26,937 nt of DNA from an uncultured Oscillibacter sp. (GTDB taxonomy: Bacteria > Bacillota > Clostridia > Oscillospirales > Oscillospiraceae), in contig CAJUBX010000020.1 of the NCBI GenBank assembly GCA_910585165.1, forward strand, positions 1-26,937, written 5' to 3'. Of the stretch, positions 1-6,451 are shown piece by piece (within the stretch, counting starts at the first letter, position 1; each line of letters begins with the position of its first letter). Below the pieces are notes generated by a model. The model was given only the letters and a program-made list of their open reading frames with translations, was not told the DNA's origin and did not search any database. The position numbers and the translations under genes are program-made.

Positions 1-36
1 GATACTCTCATTCAGTTCATGCACTTGCTTACTAAT
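1..36 (-). CDS. infC: Translation initiation factor IF-3, N-terminal fragment (gene continues past the window edge)
   Basis: Only the first 12 codons lie in the window. With an AUU start at 36-34 they read M-SKQVHELNESI; the family opening is of the type ISK...INExIR, with Bacillus IF-3 beginning ISKDFIINEGI. A GGAGGTG ribosome-binding site ends 8 nt before the AUU, but only 2 nt before an in-frame TTG at 42-40. AUU is therefore the better-spaced start, and AUU is the known autoregulated infC start in E. coli and Bacillus. The promoter and attenuator leader just upstream fit infC-rpmI-rplT operons. IF-3 binds the 30S subunit and proofreads start-codon and initiator-tRNA choice. The identification rests on 12 residues plus context, so the product call is likely rather than certain. 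TTG at 42 is the alternative start. Confidence 0.66.
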   Translation of the reverse strand, partial: MSKQVHELNESI

Positions 37-65
37 GGTCAAAGCACCTCCATCCATAAAATCAC

Positions 66-93
66 AAAACGCGGACGCCACAAGGCATCCGCG
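66..93 (-). terminator. Leader terminator (attenuator) upstream of infC
   Basis: On the minus strand CGCGGATGCC-TTGT-GGCGTCCGCG forms a 10-bp stem with one G-U pair and a 4-nt loop. It is followed at once by TTTT and a further T-rich stretch. It lies about 30 nt before the infC ribosome-binding site, so it would stop the transcript before the gene. Confidence 0.72.
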
Positions 94-195
94 CGGCAAC
101 GAACCGCCGGGAACGGCAGTTTCGAGGACTCGTTTTAAACCTCTTTGCGCGGGCGCTGGAGGTGAGGCGGATGCAGCCGGCCTTCTTTGTTTTGC
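66..195 (-). promoter_or_regulatory. infC leader with antiterminator/terminator switch (L20-leader type)
   Basis: The roughly 160-nt untranslated leader of infC contains a terminator hairpin (93-70) followed by TTTT. Farther upstream in the same transcript, GCATCCGC (174-167) is perfectly complementary to GCGGATGC (92-85), which is the 5' arm of the terminator. The two pairings exclude each other, the layout of a transcription attenuator. In Bacillus subtilis ribosomal protein L20 represses infC-rpmI-rplT by promoting premature termination in the leader. The complementarity is seen; the L20 ligand is inferred from the family of leaders. Confidence 0.68.
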
Positions 196-201
196 CAAAT
201 T

Positions 202-230
202 AGTATATCAGTCCCGCGGTTCTTTGTCAA
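202..230 (-). promoter_or_regulatory. Sigma-A promoter of infC
   Basis: TTGACA (230-225), a 17-bp spacer and TATACT (207-202) give a near-consensus housekeeping promoter. Transcription should start near 195. Confidence 0.85.
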
Positions 231-294
231 CAAAGATTTTTTCTTTTTTGAATAATTTCAAAGTCCGCCGTCAAGAATAATCCCTGAACTCACT

Positions 295-354
295 GGAGGG
301 TGTCTTCCGGCCGCCGGGGCGGCGGCATGTCCGGGCGGCCGGAAGATACCCTCT
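295..354 (+). repeat. Long inverted repeat (20-21 bp stem) in the leader of the small peptide gene
   Basis: The arm at 296-315 pairs with 334-353 over 20 bp with a single G-U wobble, extended by a G-U pair at 295/354. The 18-nt loop is G/C-rich. No T-run follows, so it does not look like an intrinsic terminator. It ends 7 nt before the ribosome-binding site of the gene at 378 and probably shapes that transcript's 5' end. Confidence 0.75.
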
Positions 355-377
355 GGAGCCGAAAGGAGGTGTTCTCA

Positions 378-470
378 ATGGAGAACCGCAACAACCAGAA
401 CGAGCGCGAGCAGAATCAGCAGAACAGCCAGAAGGAGCAGCGCCAGAACCAGAAGGAAAACCGCAAGTAA
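378..470 (+). CDS. 30-residue Asn/Gln/charged-residue-rich peptide, function unknown
   Basis: An AAAGGAGGTG ribosome-binding site at 363-372 precedes ATG at 378, and the frame ends at TAA 468-470. The peptide begins MENRNNQNEREQ and contains 8 Asn, 8 Gln, 5 Glu, 4 Arg, 3 Lys and 1 Ser. Apart from Met1 it has no hydrophobic residue and no Cys, so it cannot fold around a core or enter a membrane. A strong terminator follows at 484. The excellent ribosome-binding site, the long hairpin in front and the terminator behind make a genuine gene likely. Very short hydrophilic, Gln/Asn-rich peptides occur in spore formers, where some minor acid-soluble spore proteins look like this. That role is a guess, and no sporulation promoter was recognised with confidence. 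Confidence 0.7.
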   Translation: MENRNNQNEREQNQQNSQKEQRQNQKENRK

Positions 471-483
471 GCTCCTCTTTTCC

Positions 484-522
484 AAAACGGGAGGCAGGCC
501 CAGGGCCTGCCTCCCGTTTTTT
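484..522. terminator. Bidirectional intrinsic terminator
   Basis: A 17-bp perfect stem (484-500 with 504-520) has a 3-nt loop, four A at the left end and six T at the right end. It serves the peptide gene on the plus strand and, read on the minus strand, the end of the fabT-like gene, whose stop codon lies within it. Confidence 0.92.
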
Positions 523-976
523 ATGCCTCCCCCTCCGGCGGAAGGCCCACCTCCGGCATCAGCTCCCGGTCCACGATGCGGAGCATCCCCTCCAGCTTCC
601 GGCATTCCTCCGGGGTGAAGCGGGCCTTCACCCGGTCCATCACCGTGTCGATATAGTCTTTGGAGATGTTGTAGTAGTCGACATACTTCTGGGTAGGCAC
701 CAAATGGTATTCCCTCCGGTCGCTGGCGGACTGGACCTTGCGGAGATAGCCCTTTTTCACCAGGCTGTTCACCTTATAGGCGGCGTTGGGCGGCGAGATG
801 CGCATAAAGCCCGCGAACTCGTTGACGGTGGGACTGCCCAGGGCCTGGATGGACTCCATGCAGAAGGTCTCCACCGTGGTCAGGCTGGCCTCCCGGTCCT
901 GGAAGCGCCGGAAAATCTCCTGGTAAAAGTGCAGCTTGAATTTTGAGTACACGTTGTTGAACGCCTGCTCCAGCAT
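521..976 (-). CDS. fabT: MarR-family transcriptional regulator, FabT-like (fatty-acid synthesis repressor)
   Basis: A 151-residue winged-helix regulator. The start at 976 (MLEQAFNNVYSKFK) is set by AAGGAGGATGG placed 4 nt upstream; the frame stays open farther upstream but crosses the promoter. An alpha-helical N terminus leads to a MarR helix-turn-helix around residues 47-80 (SPTVNEFAGFMRISPPNAAY) and a wing with the typical DRREY sequence. FabT proteins in Firmicutes repress the fab operon, using long-chain acyl-ACP as co-repressor. Here the gene is the last in the fatty-acid cluster, 73 nt after fabZ, with its own promoter in the gap. The MarR family is certain. FabT function is inferred from location and from an AT-rich palindrome below the acpP promoter. 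FapR is a different fold and is not seen. Confidence 0.85.
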   Translation of the reverse strand: MLEQAFNNVYSKFKLHFYQEIFRRFQDREASLTTVETFCMESIQALGSPTVNEFAGFMRISPPNAAYKVNSLVKKGYLRKVQSASDRREYHLVPTQKYVDYYNISKDYIDTVMDRVKARFTPEECRKLEGMLRIVDRELMPEVGLPPEGEA

Positions 977-1012
977 CGTCCATCCTCCTTCCGGGGCGGT
1001 CTTTCCACATGC

Positions 1013-1041
1013 ATTATACCCTCTGCGGCGGGAAAATGCAA
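1013..1041 (-). promoter_or_regulatory. Promoter of the fabT-like regulator
   Basis: TTGCAT (1041-1036), 17 bp and TATAAT (1018-1013) lie in the fabZ-fabT gap. They allow the regulator to be transcribed independently of the long operon. Confidence 0.72.
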
Positions 1042-1049
1042 CGCCGCCT

Positions 1050-1481
1050 TTACCCAATGGCAAAGGTCAGCTCCGCCGTGACGGCGATCTGGCCGTCCAC
1101 CCTGGCGGTGCACTCCCCCACGCCCACGGGGCCCTTCTGTTTGGTCAGGCGGCACTCCAGCTCCACCACGTCCCCGGGAACCACCTGGCGGCGGAACCGG
1201 GCGTCCTTCACCCGGCCCAAAAAGGCCAGCTTTCCCCGATTCTCCGGCAGGGCCAGCACCGCCACGCCCCCCACCTGGGCCAGGGCCTCAATGAGAAGCA
1301 CGCCGGGCATCACATGCTTTTGGGGAAAATGGCCCTGGAAAAAGGGCTCGTTGACGGTGACGCACTTCACGCCCCGGGCCCACTGCCCCGGCTCCCCGTC
1401 CACGATTTTGTCCACCAGCGCGAAGGGATAGCGGTGGGGCAGGATTTCCGCGATCTGGTTGGAATCGTACTGCATTCCCAT
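1050..1481 (-). CDS. fabZ: 3-hydroxyacyl-[acyl-carrier-protein] dehydratase FabZ
   Basis: A 143-residue hot-dog-fold dehydratase that removes water from (3R)-hydroxyacyl-ACP to give trans-2-enoyl-ACP. The N terminus carries the LPHRYPFALVDK signature, and the active site shows FQGHFPQKHVMPGVLLIEALAQ with the catalytic His (GHFP) and Glu (LIEA). Length matches the family (about 140-150). The start at 1481 is chosen because GGGAGG lies 7 nt upstream; GTG at 1496 would overlap fabF and lacks a site. It begins 3 nt after the fabF stop, so the two are co-translated. No fabA or fabM is present in the window, so how unsaturated chains are made cannot be told from here. Confidence 0.95.
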   Translation of the reverse strand: MGMQYDSNQIAEILPHRYPFALVDKIVDGEPGQWARGVKCVTVNEPFFQGHFPQKHVMPGVLLIEALAQVGGVAVLALPENRGKLAFLGRVKDARFRRQVVPGDVVELECRLTKQKGPVGVGECTARVDGQIAVTAELTFAIG

Positions 1482-1483
1482 CG

Positions 1484-2725
1484 TCAAGCCTCCCACTTTT
1501 TAAACAGCAGACAGCCGTTATGCCCGCCGAAGCCCAGAGAGTTGGAGAGGGCGCAGCGAATATCCGCCTCCCGGCCCCGGCCCGGCACCACGTCCAGGTC
1601 GCACGCCGGGTCCGGAACCCGGTAGTTAATGGTGGCGGGGAGAAAGCCGTCCCGCAGCGCCAGGGCGGTGAAAATAGCCTCCACGGCCCCCGCCGCCCCC
1701 AGCATGTGGCCCGTCATGGACTTGGTGGAGCTCACCGCCAGCTTATAGGCGTGATCCCCGAAAACCGTCTTAATGGCGGCGGTCTCTCCCGCGTCGTTCA
1801 GGTGGGTGGAGGTGCCGTGGGCGTTGATGTAGTCCACGTCCTCCGGTTCCGCCCCGCCGTCGCGGAGGGCCATGGCCATGGCCTCCGCCCCGCCGCTGCC
1901 GTCGGGCCGGGGGGCGGTCATGTGGTAGGCGTCGCAGGTGGCGCCGTAGCCGGCAGCCTCGGCGTAAATTTTAGCCCCCCGGGCCAGGGCGTGGTTCAGC
2001 TCCTCCAGCAGGAGAATCCCCCCGCCCTCACCCATGACGAAGCCGCTGCGCTCCGCGTCGAAGGGGATGGAAGCCCGGCTGGGGTCCGCGCTTTGGGACA
2101 GGGCCTTCATGGAGGTGAAGCCCCCCACGGCCAGGGGGGTCAGCGCCGCCTCCGCCCCGCCGCAGAGCATGGCCTCGGCGTAGCCGTCCCGGATATAGCG
2201 GAACGCGTCTCCCACGGCGTTGGTCCCGCCTGCGCAGGCGGTGACGGGGCAGGAACACATCCCCCGGAAGCCCGCGTCGATGGCCACCCGCCCGGCGGCC
2301 ATGTTGCAGATGCCGGTGGGAATAAAGAAGGGCGACACCCGGTCCCAGCCCCGGGCCAGACCCCGGTCATGCTCCTCCTCCGTGATGCCGATGCCGCCGA
2401 TGCCGCTGGAGACCATCACGCCGCAGCGCCCGGGGTCGGCCTTTTCGATTTGGAAGCCGCTGTCCGCCAGAGCCTCCCGGGCGGCGGCCAGGGCAAACTG
2501 GGTAAAGCGGCCCATGCGCTTTGCCTCCGGCTTTCCAAAAAGCGCCTCCGGGTCGAAGCCCTTGACCTCGGCGGCAAGCTGCACCTTCATCCCGGCGGGA
2601 TCGTAGGCGGTGATGGGCCCCACGCCGCAAACGCCCTCCCGGACGGCCCGCCAGCTCTCCCCGGCGGTGAGGCCCAGGGGCGTAACGGCCCCCAGGCCGG
2701 TAATGACGACTCTGCGCCGTTCCAT
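1484..2725 (-). CDS. fabF: Beta-ketoacyl-[acyl-carrier-protein] synthase II FabF
   Basis: A 413-residue condensing enzyme that elongates acyl-ACP with malonyl-ACP. The Cys-His-His triad falls at Cys164 (VTACAGGTNA), His303 (NAHGTSTHLND) and His340 (STKSMTGHMLGAAG), almost exactly the E. coli FabF numbering (163, 303, 340). The start MERRRVVITG at 2725 has AAGAGG 7 nt upstream; the in-frame ATG at 2743 has no such site. It sits 20 nt after the fabG stop and 2 nt before fabZ. This is the only elongating KAS in the operon, with FabH for initiation, so it probably handles all chain lengths. Confidence 0.97.
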   Translation of the reverse strand: MERRRVVITGLGAVTPLGLTAGESWRAVREGVCGVGPITAYDPAGMKVQLAAEVKGFDPEALFGKPEAKRMGRFTQFALAAAREALADSGFQIEKADPGRCGVMVSSGIGGIGITEEEHDRGLARGWDRVSPFFIPTGICNMAAGRVAIDAGFRGMCSCPVTACAGGTNAVGDAFRYIRDGYAEAMLCGGAEAALTPLAVGGFTSMKALSQSADPSRASIPFDAERSGFVMGEGGGILLLEELNHALARGAKIYAEAAGYGATCDAYHMTAPRPDGSGGAEAMAMALRDGGAEPEDVDYINAHGTSTHLNDAGETAAIKTVFGDHAYKLAVSSTKSMTGHMLGAAGAVEAIFTALALRDGFLPATINYRVPDPACDLDVVPGRGREADIRCALSNSLGFGGHNGCLLFKKWEA

Positions 2726-2745
2726 AGTCAAACCTCTTTTCATAC

Positions 2746-3492
2746 TTATACCGCCATGCCGCCGTCCACCGCCAGAACCTGGCCGGTGATATAGGCCGCC
2801 TCGCCGCTGGCCAGGAAGGCCACGGCCCGCGCCACGTCCTCCGGCGCGCCCAGGCGGTTCATGGGAATGCTCCCCTGGATGGCGGCCCGGGCGGACTCGG
2901 ACAGGGCGGCGGTCATGTCCGTCTCAATAAAGCCCGGGGCCACGGCGTTGACCGTCACTCCCCGGGAGGCCAGCTCCTTGGCCAGGGATTTTGTCATGCC
3001 GATGATTCCCGCCTTGCTGGCGGCGTAGTTCACCTGCCCGGCGTTGCCCCGGAGGCCCACCACGCTGCTCAGGTTCACAATGCGGCCGCAGCGCTGCTTC
3101 AGCATCAGCCTGGAGACCGCCTTCATGCAGAGGAAAGCCCCCTTTAAATTGGCGGCGGTTACCGCGTCGAAATCCGCCTCGCTCATGCGCAGGATCAGAT
3201 TGTCCCGTGTGATTCCGGCGTTGTTCACCAGAATGTCGATTCTCCCGAACGCCTCCAACACGGCTTTGACCAGCCTGTCCACCTGAGCGGCCTCCGCCAC
3301 GTCGCAGCGGACCGCCAGGGCCTTGGCCCCCAGGTCCTCCACGGCCCGGACGGTCTCCAGGGCCGCCGCCTCGTTTCCGGCGTAGCAAAGCGCCACCCCG
3401 GCCCCGCCCTTGGCAAGCTCCAGGCACACCGCCCTGCCGATGCCCCGGCTTCCCCCGGTGACCAGGGCGGTTTTTCCTGTAAAGTCCATCAT
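2746..3492 (-). CDS. fabG: 3-oxoacyl-[acyl-carrier-protein] reductase FabG
   Basis: A 248-residue short-chain dehydrogenase that reduces 3-oxoacyl-ACP with NADPH. The Rossmann motif TGGSRGIG is at residues 12-19, the NNAG motif at 90-93, and the catalytic Asn115, Ser143, Tyr156 and Lys160 (YAASK) are all present. The family C-terminal ITGQVLAVDGGMAV is intact. The first ATG overlaps the fabD stop as ATGATGG; a second ATG three bases later is equally possible. AAAGGAG sits 5 nt upstream of the first. Context and catalytic residues make FabG secure among the many SDR enzymes. Confidence 0.96.
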   Translation of the reverse strand: MMDFTGKTALVTGGSRGIGRAVCLELAKGGAGVALCYAGNEAAALETVRAVEDLGAKALAVRCDVAEAAQVDRLVKAVLEAFGRIDILVNNAGITRDNLILRMSEADFDAVTAANLKGAFLCMKAVSRLMLKQRCGRIVNLSSVVGLRGNAGQVNYAASKAGIIGMTKSLAKELASRGVTVNAVAPGFIETDMTAALSESARAAIQGSIPMNRLGAPEDVARAVAFLASGEAAYITGQVLAVDGGMAV

Positions 3493-4427
3493 CCGTTCTC
3501 CTTTATCATCCGCTCCAGGGCCTCCACGTCCGCCGCCGTCTCCACGGCGTGGACCGGGAAGCCGGGAACCGTTTTCTTCACAAAGCCGCTGAGGGCCCTG
3601 CCCGGGCCGATTTCCACCAAGGCGTCCAGCCCTAGTTCCGCCATGCGGCGGATGGAATCCTCCATGTAAACGCTGCTCTGGACCTGCCGGACCAGCAGGG
3701 TGGGAATGAAGTCCTCCGGCCCCCTCTCCCGGCCCAGGCAGTTAAAGAGGACGGGAATGTCCGGCTCGCCGAAGGCAACGCCTTCAAAATACGCCCGCAG
3801 CGCCTCCCCGGCGGGGGCCATCAGCGGCGTATGGAAGGGCCCGCTGACCTTCAGGGGCAGGCAGCGCTTCGCCCCCTTCTCCCTGGCCAGGGCGGCGGCC
3901 TTCTCCACCGCCGCCTTGTCCCCGCCGAGAACCAGCTGACCGGGGCAGTTGTAATTGGCAATCACCGCAACGCCCGCATCCGCCGCCGCCTCACAGGCGG
4001 CTTTCAAGGGCTCCTCGTCCAGGCCCAGGACGGCAATCATGGCGCTGTCATGGCCCCGGGCGGCCTCCTCCATGGCCCTGCCCCGGAACGCCGCTAGGTG
4101 CACCGCCGTCCCCGCGTCGAAGACCCCGGCGGCGTGAAGGGCGGAGTACTCTCCCAAAGAGAGGCCCGCCGCCGCCGAGGGGACGATCCCCTTTTCCCGC
4201 AGCACCGCCGTCATTCCGGCGGCAAAGGCCACCATGCAGGGCTGGGTATAGCGGGTCTGACTGAGGACCCCCTCCGGGTCCTCAAAGCAGGTCCGCTTCA
4301 AATCAAACTCCATCTCCGCCTGGGCGGCGTCAAAAACCGCCCGGAAGGCGGGATACGCCTCGTACAGGTCCGCCCCCATGCCGGGATGCTGGCTGCCCTG
4401 GCCGGCGTATAGGAAACCAAGCTTCAT
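3489..4427 (-). CDS. fabD: Malonyl-CoA:ACP transacylase FabD
   Basis: A 312-residue acyltransferase that loads malonyl groups onto ACP. It starts MKLGFLYAGQGSQHPGMG, with the GQGSQ motif that opens the family. The nucleophile Ser90 lies in GLSLGEYSAL, the clostridial variant of GHSLGE. The second catalytic residue, His, lies in SGPFHTPLM near residue 200. The start at 4427 forms an ATGA overlap with the preceding gene and is placed by GGAGGG 8 nt upstream, inside that gene's last codons. The downstream ATGA overlap with fabG indicates translational coupling. Confidence 0.96.
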   Translation of the reverse strand: MKLGFLYAGQGSQHPGMGADLYEAYPAFRAVFDAAQAEMEFDLKRTCFEDPEGVLSQTRYTQPCMVAFAAGMTAVLREKGIVPSAAAGLSLGEYSALHAAGVFDAGTAVHLAAFRGRAMEEAARGHDSAMIAVLGLDEEPLKAACEAAADAGVAVIANYNCPGQLVLGGDKAAVEKAAALAREKGAKRCLPLKVSGPFHTPLMAPAGEALRAYFEGVAFGEPDIPVLFNCLGRERGPEDFIPTLLVRQVQSSVYMEDSIRRMAELGLDALVEIGPGRALSGFVKKTVPGFPVHAVETAADVEALERMIKENG

Positions 4428-5512
4428 TGCGCGGCCCTCCATTCGTTCATAATCTGATCCATCTGCTCTTTCACCGTGGAAAGCCGGTTGACCTCCCCGG
4501 CGCCCGCCCCGCAGAAAAAGAGGCCGTTTTCCCAGTCCCCCTCCACGGCGGCGATCAGCGCCCCGGAAATGCAGTAGGGGGCGGTCTTGCTGTTACAGGC
4601 GGCGAGGCAGCGGCCGCAACGGGTAATCTTCGGCTGCATCCCCGCCTCCACACGGCGGACCAGCGGGCTGTTCAGGGCCCGGCCCGGCATGCCCACGGGG
4701 CTTTGGACGATGGTGACGTCCTCCGGCCCCGCGTCCAGCAGCGCCTGCTTATAGGCGGGAGAGGCGTCGCATTCCTTCGTCGCGATGAAGCGGGTGGCAA
4801 ACTGGGCTCCCGCCGCGCCCTCCTCCATATAGCGCCGCAGCTCCGCCCCGTTTTTCACGCCTCCGGCCACGAAGACCGGAACGTCCCGCCCGTACTTCTC
4901 CCGGAAAGGAGTCAGGGACTCCAGCACCTCCGCCAGCAGGGCGGAGAGGGGCCGGGGCCTTCCCGCCTGGGCCTCCCGGGCCTCCTCGTAAGAAAAGCCC
5001 AGGTGCCCTCCGGCCAGGGGCCCCTCCAGCACCACAAAGTCCGGGATACGCCGGTAGCGCCGGTCCCACAGCTTGCAGATCAAGGCGGCGGAGCGGCCTC
5101 CGCTGACCACCGGGGCCAGGGCCGCGCCGCTGTTCCCCGCCTCCTCCGCCAGGGCGGGCAGGTCCTTGGGCAGCCCCGCGCCGCACACCACCGCGTCCGC
5201 CCCCGCCCGGAGGGCGGCACGCACGCTGTCGGCATATTGGGCGGCGGCCACCATGACGTTCACGGCGATGAGGCCCGCGCCTCTGGCGGCCTCCCTGGCC
5301 TTTTCAATCTGCCGGGCCAGGGCCCGGAGGTTGGCCTCCCGGGCGTTGCTCCGAAAATCCGGCTCCCGGAAGCCGCAGCAAGCGGCGGACAGGGTTCCCA
5401 TACCTCCGCAGGCGGCTACGGCTCCCGCCAGGCGCTCCAGGCTCACGCCGATGCCCATGCCCCCCTGGACAATGGGCAGGGGCAGGGTCTTCCCCCGGAT
5501 GCTCACCGCCAT
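4424..5512 (-). CDS. FabK/nitronate-monooxygenase-family flavoprotein with C-terminal cysteine motif
   Basis: A 362-residue FMN-binding TIM-barrel protein of the 2-nitropropane dioxygenase/FabK family, next to the true fabK and only distantly similar to it. The N-terminal PIVQGGMGIGVS, the central GGHLGFSYEE with the family His, and the FVAGGVKNG phosphate-binding stretch are all visible. The last 70 residues carry a motif that FabK lacks: CGRCLAACNSKTAPYCI, i.e. C-x2-C-x3-C-x7-C. It might bind an Fe-S cluster or zinc, or may be only structural. The gene overlaps fabK by 10 nt and fabD by 4 nt, so it is expressed with the fatty-acid enzymes. It could be a second enoyl reductase, a flavin enzyme that clears toxic intermediates, or a desaturation-related enzyme. 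The family is clear; the substrate is not. Confidence 0.82.
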   Translation of the reverse strand: MAVSIRGKTLPLPIVQGGMGIGVSLERLAGAVAACGGMGTLSAACCGFREPDFRSNAREANLRALARQIEKAREAARGAGLIAVNVMVAAAQYADSVRAALRAGADAVVCGAGLPKDLPALAEEAGNSGAALAPVVSGGRSAALICKLWDRRYRRIPDFVVLEGPLAGGHLGFSYEEAREAQAGRPRPLSALLAEVLESLTPFREKYGRDVPVFVAGGVKNGAELRRYMEEGAAGAQFATRFIATKECDASPAYKQALLDAGPEDVTIVQSPVGMPGRALNSPLVRRVEAGMQPKITRCGRCLAACNSKTAPYCISGALIAAVEGDWENGLFFCGAGAGEVNRLSTVKEQMDQIMNEWRAAQ

Positions 5513-6441
5513 TCCCGGTTCACCTGTTCCAAAACGGCCTTTCCGCCATTGTACAGCTCCTCAAATATCTGCCGGAGGGGCCGGATTTCATGCACCAGGC
5601 CCGCCGCCTGGCCCATCATGACGCTGCCCCGCTCCACGTCCCCTTCCAGCACCGCCCGGCGCAATCCCCCGATGGTGACGGCCTCCAGCTCCTCCAGCGT
5701 GGCGTTCCGCTTCTCCAGAGCCAGGTATTCCCGGGCCATCTTGTTTTTCAAAACCCGCACCGGCCCGCCGATGGAGCGGCCCGTAACGGTGGTGTCGCTG
5801 TCCTTGGCCTTCAGAACCGCCTGCTTATAGTTCTCATGGATGGGGCACTCCTCGCTTGCAAGCAGACAGGTGCCCACCTGCACGCCGCTGGCCCCCAGGG
5901 CCAGGGCCGCCGCCATCTGCCGCCCTCCGGCAATGCCGCCGGCGGCGATGACGGGCACGTCCACCGCGTCGATGACCTGGGGCACCAGGGCCATGGTGGT
6001 CATCTCCCCCACATGGCCCCCGGACTCCATGCCCTCGGCCACAAACGCATCTACGCCGTAGCGGCTCAGGCGCCTGGCGAGCACCGCCGCCGCCACCACG
6101 GGAATCACCTTGATTCCCGCCTCCTTCCAGGCGGGGATATACTGCCCCGGATTTCCCGCCCCGGTGGTGACCACCTCCACGCCCTCGTCCAGAATCACCT
6201 GGGCGATGTCGGCGGCCCAGGGGCTCATCAGCATCAGGTTCACGCCGAAGGGTTTTTCCGTCAGCTCCCGGGCCCGGCGGATTTCACTGCGCACCCGGTC
6301 CGCGTCCCAGGCCCCGGTGGCAATCATACCCAGGGCCCCGGCGTTGGAGCAGGCGGCGGCAAACTCGCCGGTGGCGATGTTGGCCATGCCGCCTTGAATA
6401 ATGGGGAACTCGGTCCCCAGGATTTCATTCAGCTTCTTCAT
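5503..6441 (-). CDS. fabK: Enoyl-[acyl-carrier-protein] reductase II FabK
   Basis: A 312-residue FMN-dependent, NAD(P)H-using enoyl-ACP reductase, the last step of each elongation cycle. It starts MKKLNEILGTEFPIIQGGMA. The catalytic His lies in ESGGHVGEMTTM, and the FMN phosphate site is VIAAGGIAGGRQM. Length agrees with pneumococcal FabK (about 320). The start at 6441 has GAGGAGAG about 6 nt upstream; an in-frame upstream ATG (6465) overlaps fabH and lacks a site. No FabI or FabV is in the window. Bacteria relying on FabK are typically insensitive to triclosan, which follows from the family and is not shown here. Confidence 0.93.
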   Translation of the reverse strand: MKKLNEILGTEFPIIQGGMANIATGEFAAACSNAGALGMIATGAWDADRVRSEIRRARELTEKPFGVNLMLMSPWAADIAQVILDEGVEVVTTGAGNPGQYIPAWKEAGIKVIPVVAAAVLARRLSRYGVDAFVAEGMESGGHVGEMTTMALVPQVIDAVDVPVIAAGGIAGGRQMAAALALGASGVQVGTCLLASEECPIHENYKQAVLKAKDSDTTVTGRSIGGPVRVLKNKMAREYLALEKRNATLEELEAVTIGGLRRAVLEGDVERGSVMMGQAAGLVHEIRPLRQIFEELYNGGKAVLEQVNREWR

Positions 6442-6451
6442 GCGTCTCTCC

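Noticed and set aside
35..280. Open frame of 81 codons on the plus strand
   Set aside because: It lies across the infC promoter and leader, has no ribosome-binding site, and its translation has no protein-like pattern.
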